This document shows, piece after piece, positions 6,267 to 7,728 of a stretch of 7,728 nucleotides of DNA (position 1 is the first letter of the stretch; every line of letters starts with the position of its first letter). Made by a program: the position numbers and the translations under genes. The DNA is from PVC group bacterium. GTDB taxonomy: Bacteria > Verrucomicrobiota > Kiritimatiellia > CAIKKV01 > PXCX01. Location of the stretch: assembly GCA_003565195.1 (NCBI GenBank), contig PXCX01000076.1, positions 1-7,728 on the forward strand, given 5' to 3'. A model generated the notes under the pieces. It saw nothing but the letters and a program-made list of their open reading frames with translations, was not told where the DNA came from and made no database searches.

Positions 6267-7316
6267 CTAAATCAGCCGGCCGTCGAGCCCGCATCGAACA
6301 CTGATGCTTCCGATCAGTAAAAGCAATCCGAGTGTCAGCGGCCAATGCAGTTTTTCGGCGCGGTGTTCGACGACCTGCTTTTCGGTAACCGTTGTTTCCA
6401 TGGCATCAATCGCCGCCATGGCCTGTTCCAAACCTTCGGCATCATCAGCATGGAAATATCGGCCGCCTTTGGTGTCCGCTATCCGTTGCAGCAAGTCGGT
6501 GTCCAGGCCGACGAACATCCGTAGGATCACGGTGCGTCCGTCCGGTTGGTGTTGCAAGAACGGTACCTTGTCGTCGCTGCCGACCGCGATCGTGTAAACC
6601 CGGATCCCCATGCTTTTGGCAAGCTGAATGGCGTCGTCCGGTTCCACAATCCCGAAATTCGATTCGCCGTCGCTCAGAAAAACCACAATGCGTGATACGA
6701 TCTCCGTGTTTTCCAAGCGCGCGCAGGCTAGCGCCAAGGCATCGCCGATCGCCGTCATCTGTTCTTCGGGACGTCGCAGGTAACCGGCGTGATCGTATTC
6801 GCTGCCGGGGATATGTACGTCGTCGATCATACGTTGCAACAACTCGTGATCAAAAGTCAAGGGAACACGCGAAACAGCATAACCGCCAAACGTAATCAAT
6901 CCGATGGCATCATGCGGACGTCGCCGCACGAACTCGGAGAAGGACTTCTTGGCGATGTCCAGACGAGTAGACCCGGGAGTCGCGTGAATGGTTTCCGGCG
7001 AAGCAAAATCCAAACCGGCCATCGAGCCGGAGACATCCACGACCATTTGAATGGCGATGGCTTCGCTTCTTTCCGTAACCCGGATGTCCCGCGTCTGGGG
7101 ACCCGCCATCGCAACCATCAGCAGGGCGATTCCCGTCAGAAAAACGATGCGCGCGATATCGGTAGCAAGATGCCGCAAGGATCGCGGTAATCGCGGTAGA
7201 TTGCCGGTGGGCGGATAGACGGCGCCGTTGCCCTGGCCATGCCTGAAAACAAACCAGAACGCTCCCGGCAGGACGATCAGTATCCACAAATAAGATGGTT
7301 CAGTCAGTTGCCACAT
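6267..7316 (-). CDS. batA: BatA-like membrane protein with von Willebrand A (MIDAS) domain
   Basis: Inner-membrane protein of the Bat (aerotolerance) type; the VWA domain faces the periplasm or cytoplasm and binds a divalent metal and probably a partner protein. The 349-residue form has hydrophobic segments at about 9-24 and 54-72, the VWA domain from about 86 to 305, and a third membrane segment at 325-341. The MIDAS motif is complete: DVSGS (D94, S96, S98), T188 in MTAIGDAL, and D216 in SDGESN. Length and the two-plus-one membrane layout match BatA. A frame from 7409 is longer, but its first 30 residues duplicate the DUF4381 coding region and the hydrophobic N-terminus starts only after the paired ATGs at 7319/7316 (GGAAAG just upstream). 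It overlaps the preceding gene by about 17 bases. BatB normally follows BatA; here the next gene is a tRNA. The biochemical role of Bat proteins is unsettled. Confidence 0.85.
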   Translation of the reverse strand: MWQLTEPSYLWILIVLPGAFWFVFRHGQGNGAVYPPTGNLPRLPRSLRHLATDIARIVFLTGIALLMVAMAGPQTRDIRVTERSEAIAIQMVVDVSGSMAGLDFASPETIHATPGSTRLDIAKKSFSEFVRRRPHDAIGLITFGGYAVSRVPLTFDHELLQRMIDDVHIPGSEYDHAGYLRRPEEQMTAIGDALALACARLENTEIVSRIVVFLSDGESNFGIVEPDDAIQLAKSMGIRVYTIAVGSDDKVPFLQHQPDGRTVILRMFVGLDTDLLQRIADTKGGRYFHADDAEGLEQAMAAIDAMETTVTEKQVVEHRAEKLHWPLTLGLLLLIGSISVRCGLDGRLI

Positions 7317-7728
7317 CATCAGCGCTTTCCGGTTTGGCGGTTTCGATGCATTCTCGAGCCGTGTGCACGGTGTGATCAACGCTTTCAATGTCCGGTTGAT
7401 GTCCGGCATACTTCATGGCTTCGGCATACTTTAACAACGTTGTGACCGATGCGACCCATGCCGGGTTGAAACGGGAATCGTTACGGATGGCATGCAGGAA
7501 TTCGCGGGTGGTTTTTTTGGTGGCGGGAATCCGGTGTGAGCGCTCGATAAAACGGCGTAGAATCAAAGTCAGTTCCGCATAAAAGTCAGACCAACGTGCT
7601 TCATCCGGAAGATGTCTTTTAAGCAACTCATCAAGTTCAGTCTCGGCTTGTTCGCGCGGGGACGGGGATGCCGTCGGAACCCGTTTGTGGCGTTGGATCC
7701 AGAATGTCACCGCCACCAGGATCAGCAC
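7300..7728 (-). CDS. DUF4381 family membrane protein, 5' end outside window
   Basis: C-terminal 142 residues of a single-pass membrane protein of the DUF4381 type, commonly encoded just before BatA in moxR-DUF58-DUF4381-bat clusters. The visible part begins inside a transmembrane helix (LILVAVTFWI), followed by basic QRHKR, then a soluble, mostly helical domain. The family-typical stretch is FYAELTLILRRFIERSHRIP followed by TTREFL. A GTG at the window edge could be read as a start, but it falls inside the membrane helix, and family members carry further residues before it, so the true start lies beyond 7728. The gene overlaps batA, implying coupled translation. Function unknown; assignment rests on recalled family pattern and the neighbour. 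Confidence 0.75.
   Translation of the reverse strand: MLILVAVTFWIQRHKRVPTASPSPREQAETELDELLKRHLPDEARWSDFYAELTLILRRFIERSHRIPATKKTTREFLHAIRNDSRFNPAWVASVTTLLKYAEAMKYAGHQPDIESVDHTVHTARECIETAKPESADDVATD

Noticed and set aside
7317..7409. Extended BatA start at 7409
   Set aside because: The added 30-odd residues overlap the DUF4381 coding sequence and put a non-hydrophobic stretch before the first membrane helix.

Overview
The window reads as ordinary chromosomal DNA from a GC-rich, anaerobic or facultative, fermentative bacterium. No mobile element, CRISPR array or phage gene is visible. The main clues are an oxygen-sensitive [FeFe] hydrogenase under an NADH-sensing repressor, a CoaB that stands alone instead of being fused to CoaC, and a DUF4381-BatA gene pair. 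Together these would suit the Planctomycetes-Verrucomicrobia-Lentisphaerae-Kiritimatiellae group. That placement is inferred from gene organisation only and is low confidence.

Region 1 (1-4627, all minus strand) is one operon, rex-hydC-hydB-hydA. A sigma70-like promoter (-35 TTGACA, 16-base spacer, -10 TATTAT) is followed by a Rex-type palindrome CGTGAA-N4-TTCACG just upstream of rex. Then come the NuoE-like HydC, the NuoF-like HydB with an N-terminal [2Fe-2S] domain and C-terminal ferredoxin domain, and the catalytic HydA, which runs off the left edge. The three subunits form an NAD(H)-linked, possibly electron-bifurcating, hydrogenase. Rex should release its operator when NADH/NAD+ is high, so the operon would turn on when reductant must be discharged as H2. 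Junctions are tight: two stop codons lie inside the next gene's Shine-Dalgarno sequence, and hydB overlaps hydC.

Region 2 (4628-5495) holds a short divergent intergenic stretch, a standalone phosphopantothenate-cysteine ligase gene (coaB, plus strand), and a 45-base convergent gap with a perfect 8-bp hairpin.

Region 3 (5496-7728, all minus strand) contains, in transcription order, the end of a DUF4381 membrane protein gene, a BatA-like von Willebrand A membrane protein, a tRNA-Leu(GAG) with its own promoter, and an RdgB/HAM1 XTP/dITP pyrophosphatase gene whose start codon lies only 15 bases after the tRNA CCA end.

The points most worth checking are a Ser in place of the usual second Cys of HydA loop 1 (TSCSPGW), the autoregulatory Rex site, and the apparent tRNA-rdgB transcript. 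I found no convincing sign of an entirely new system.
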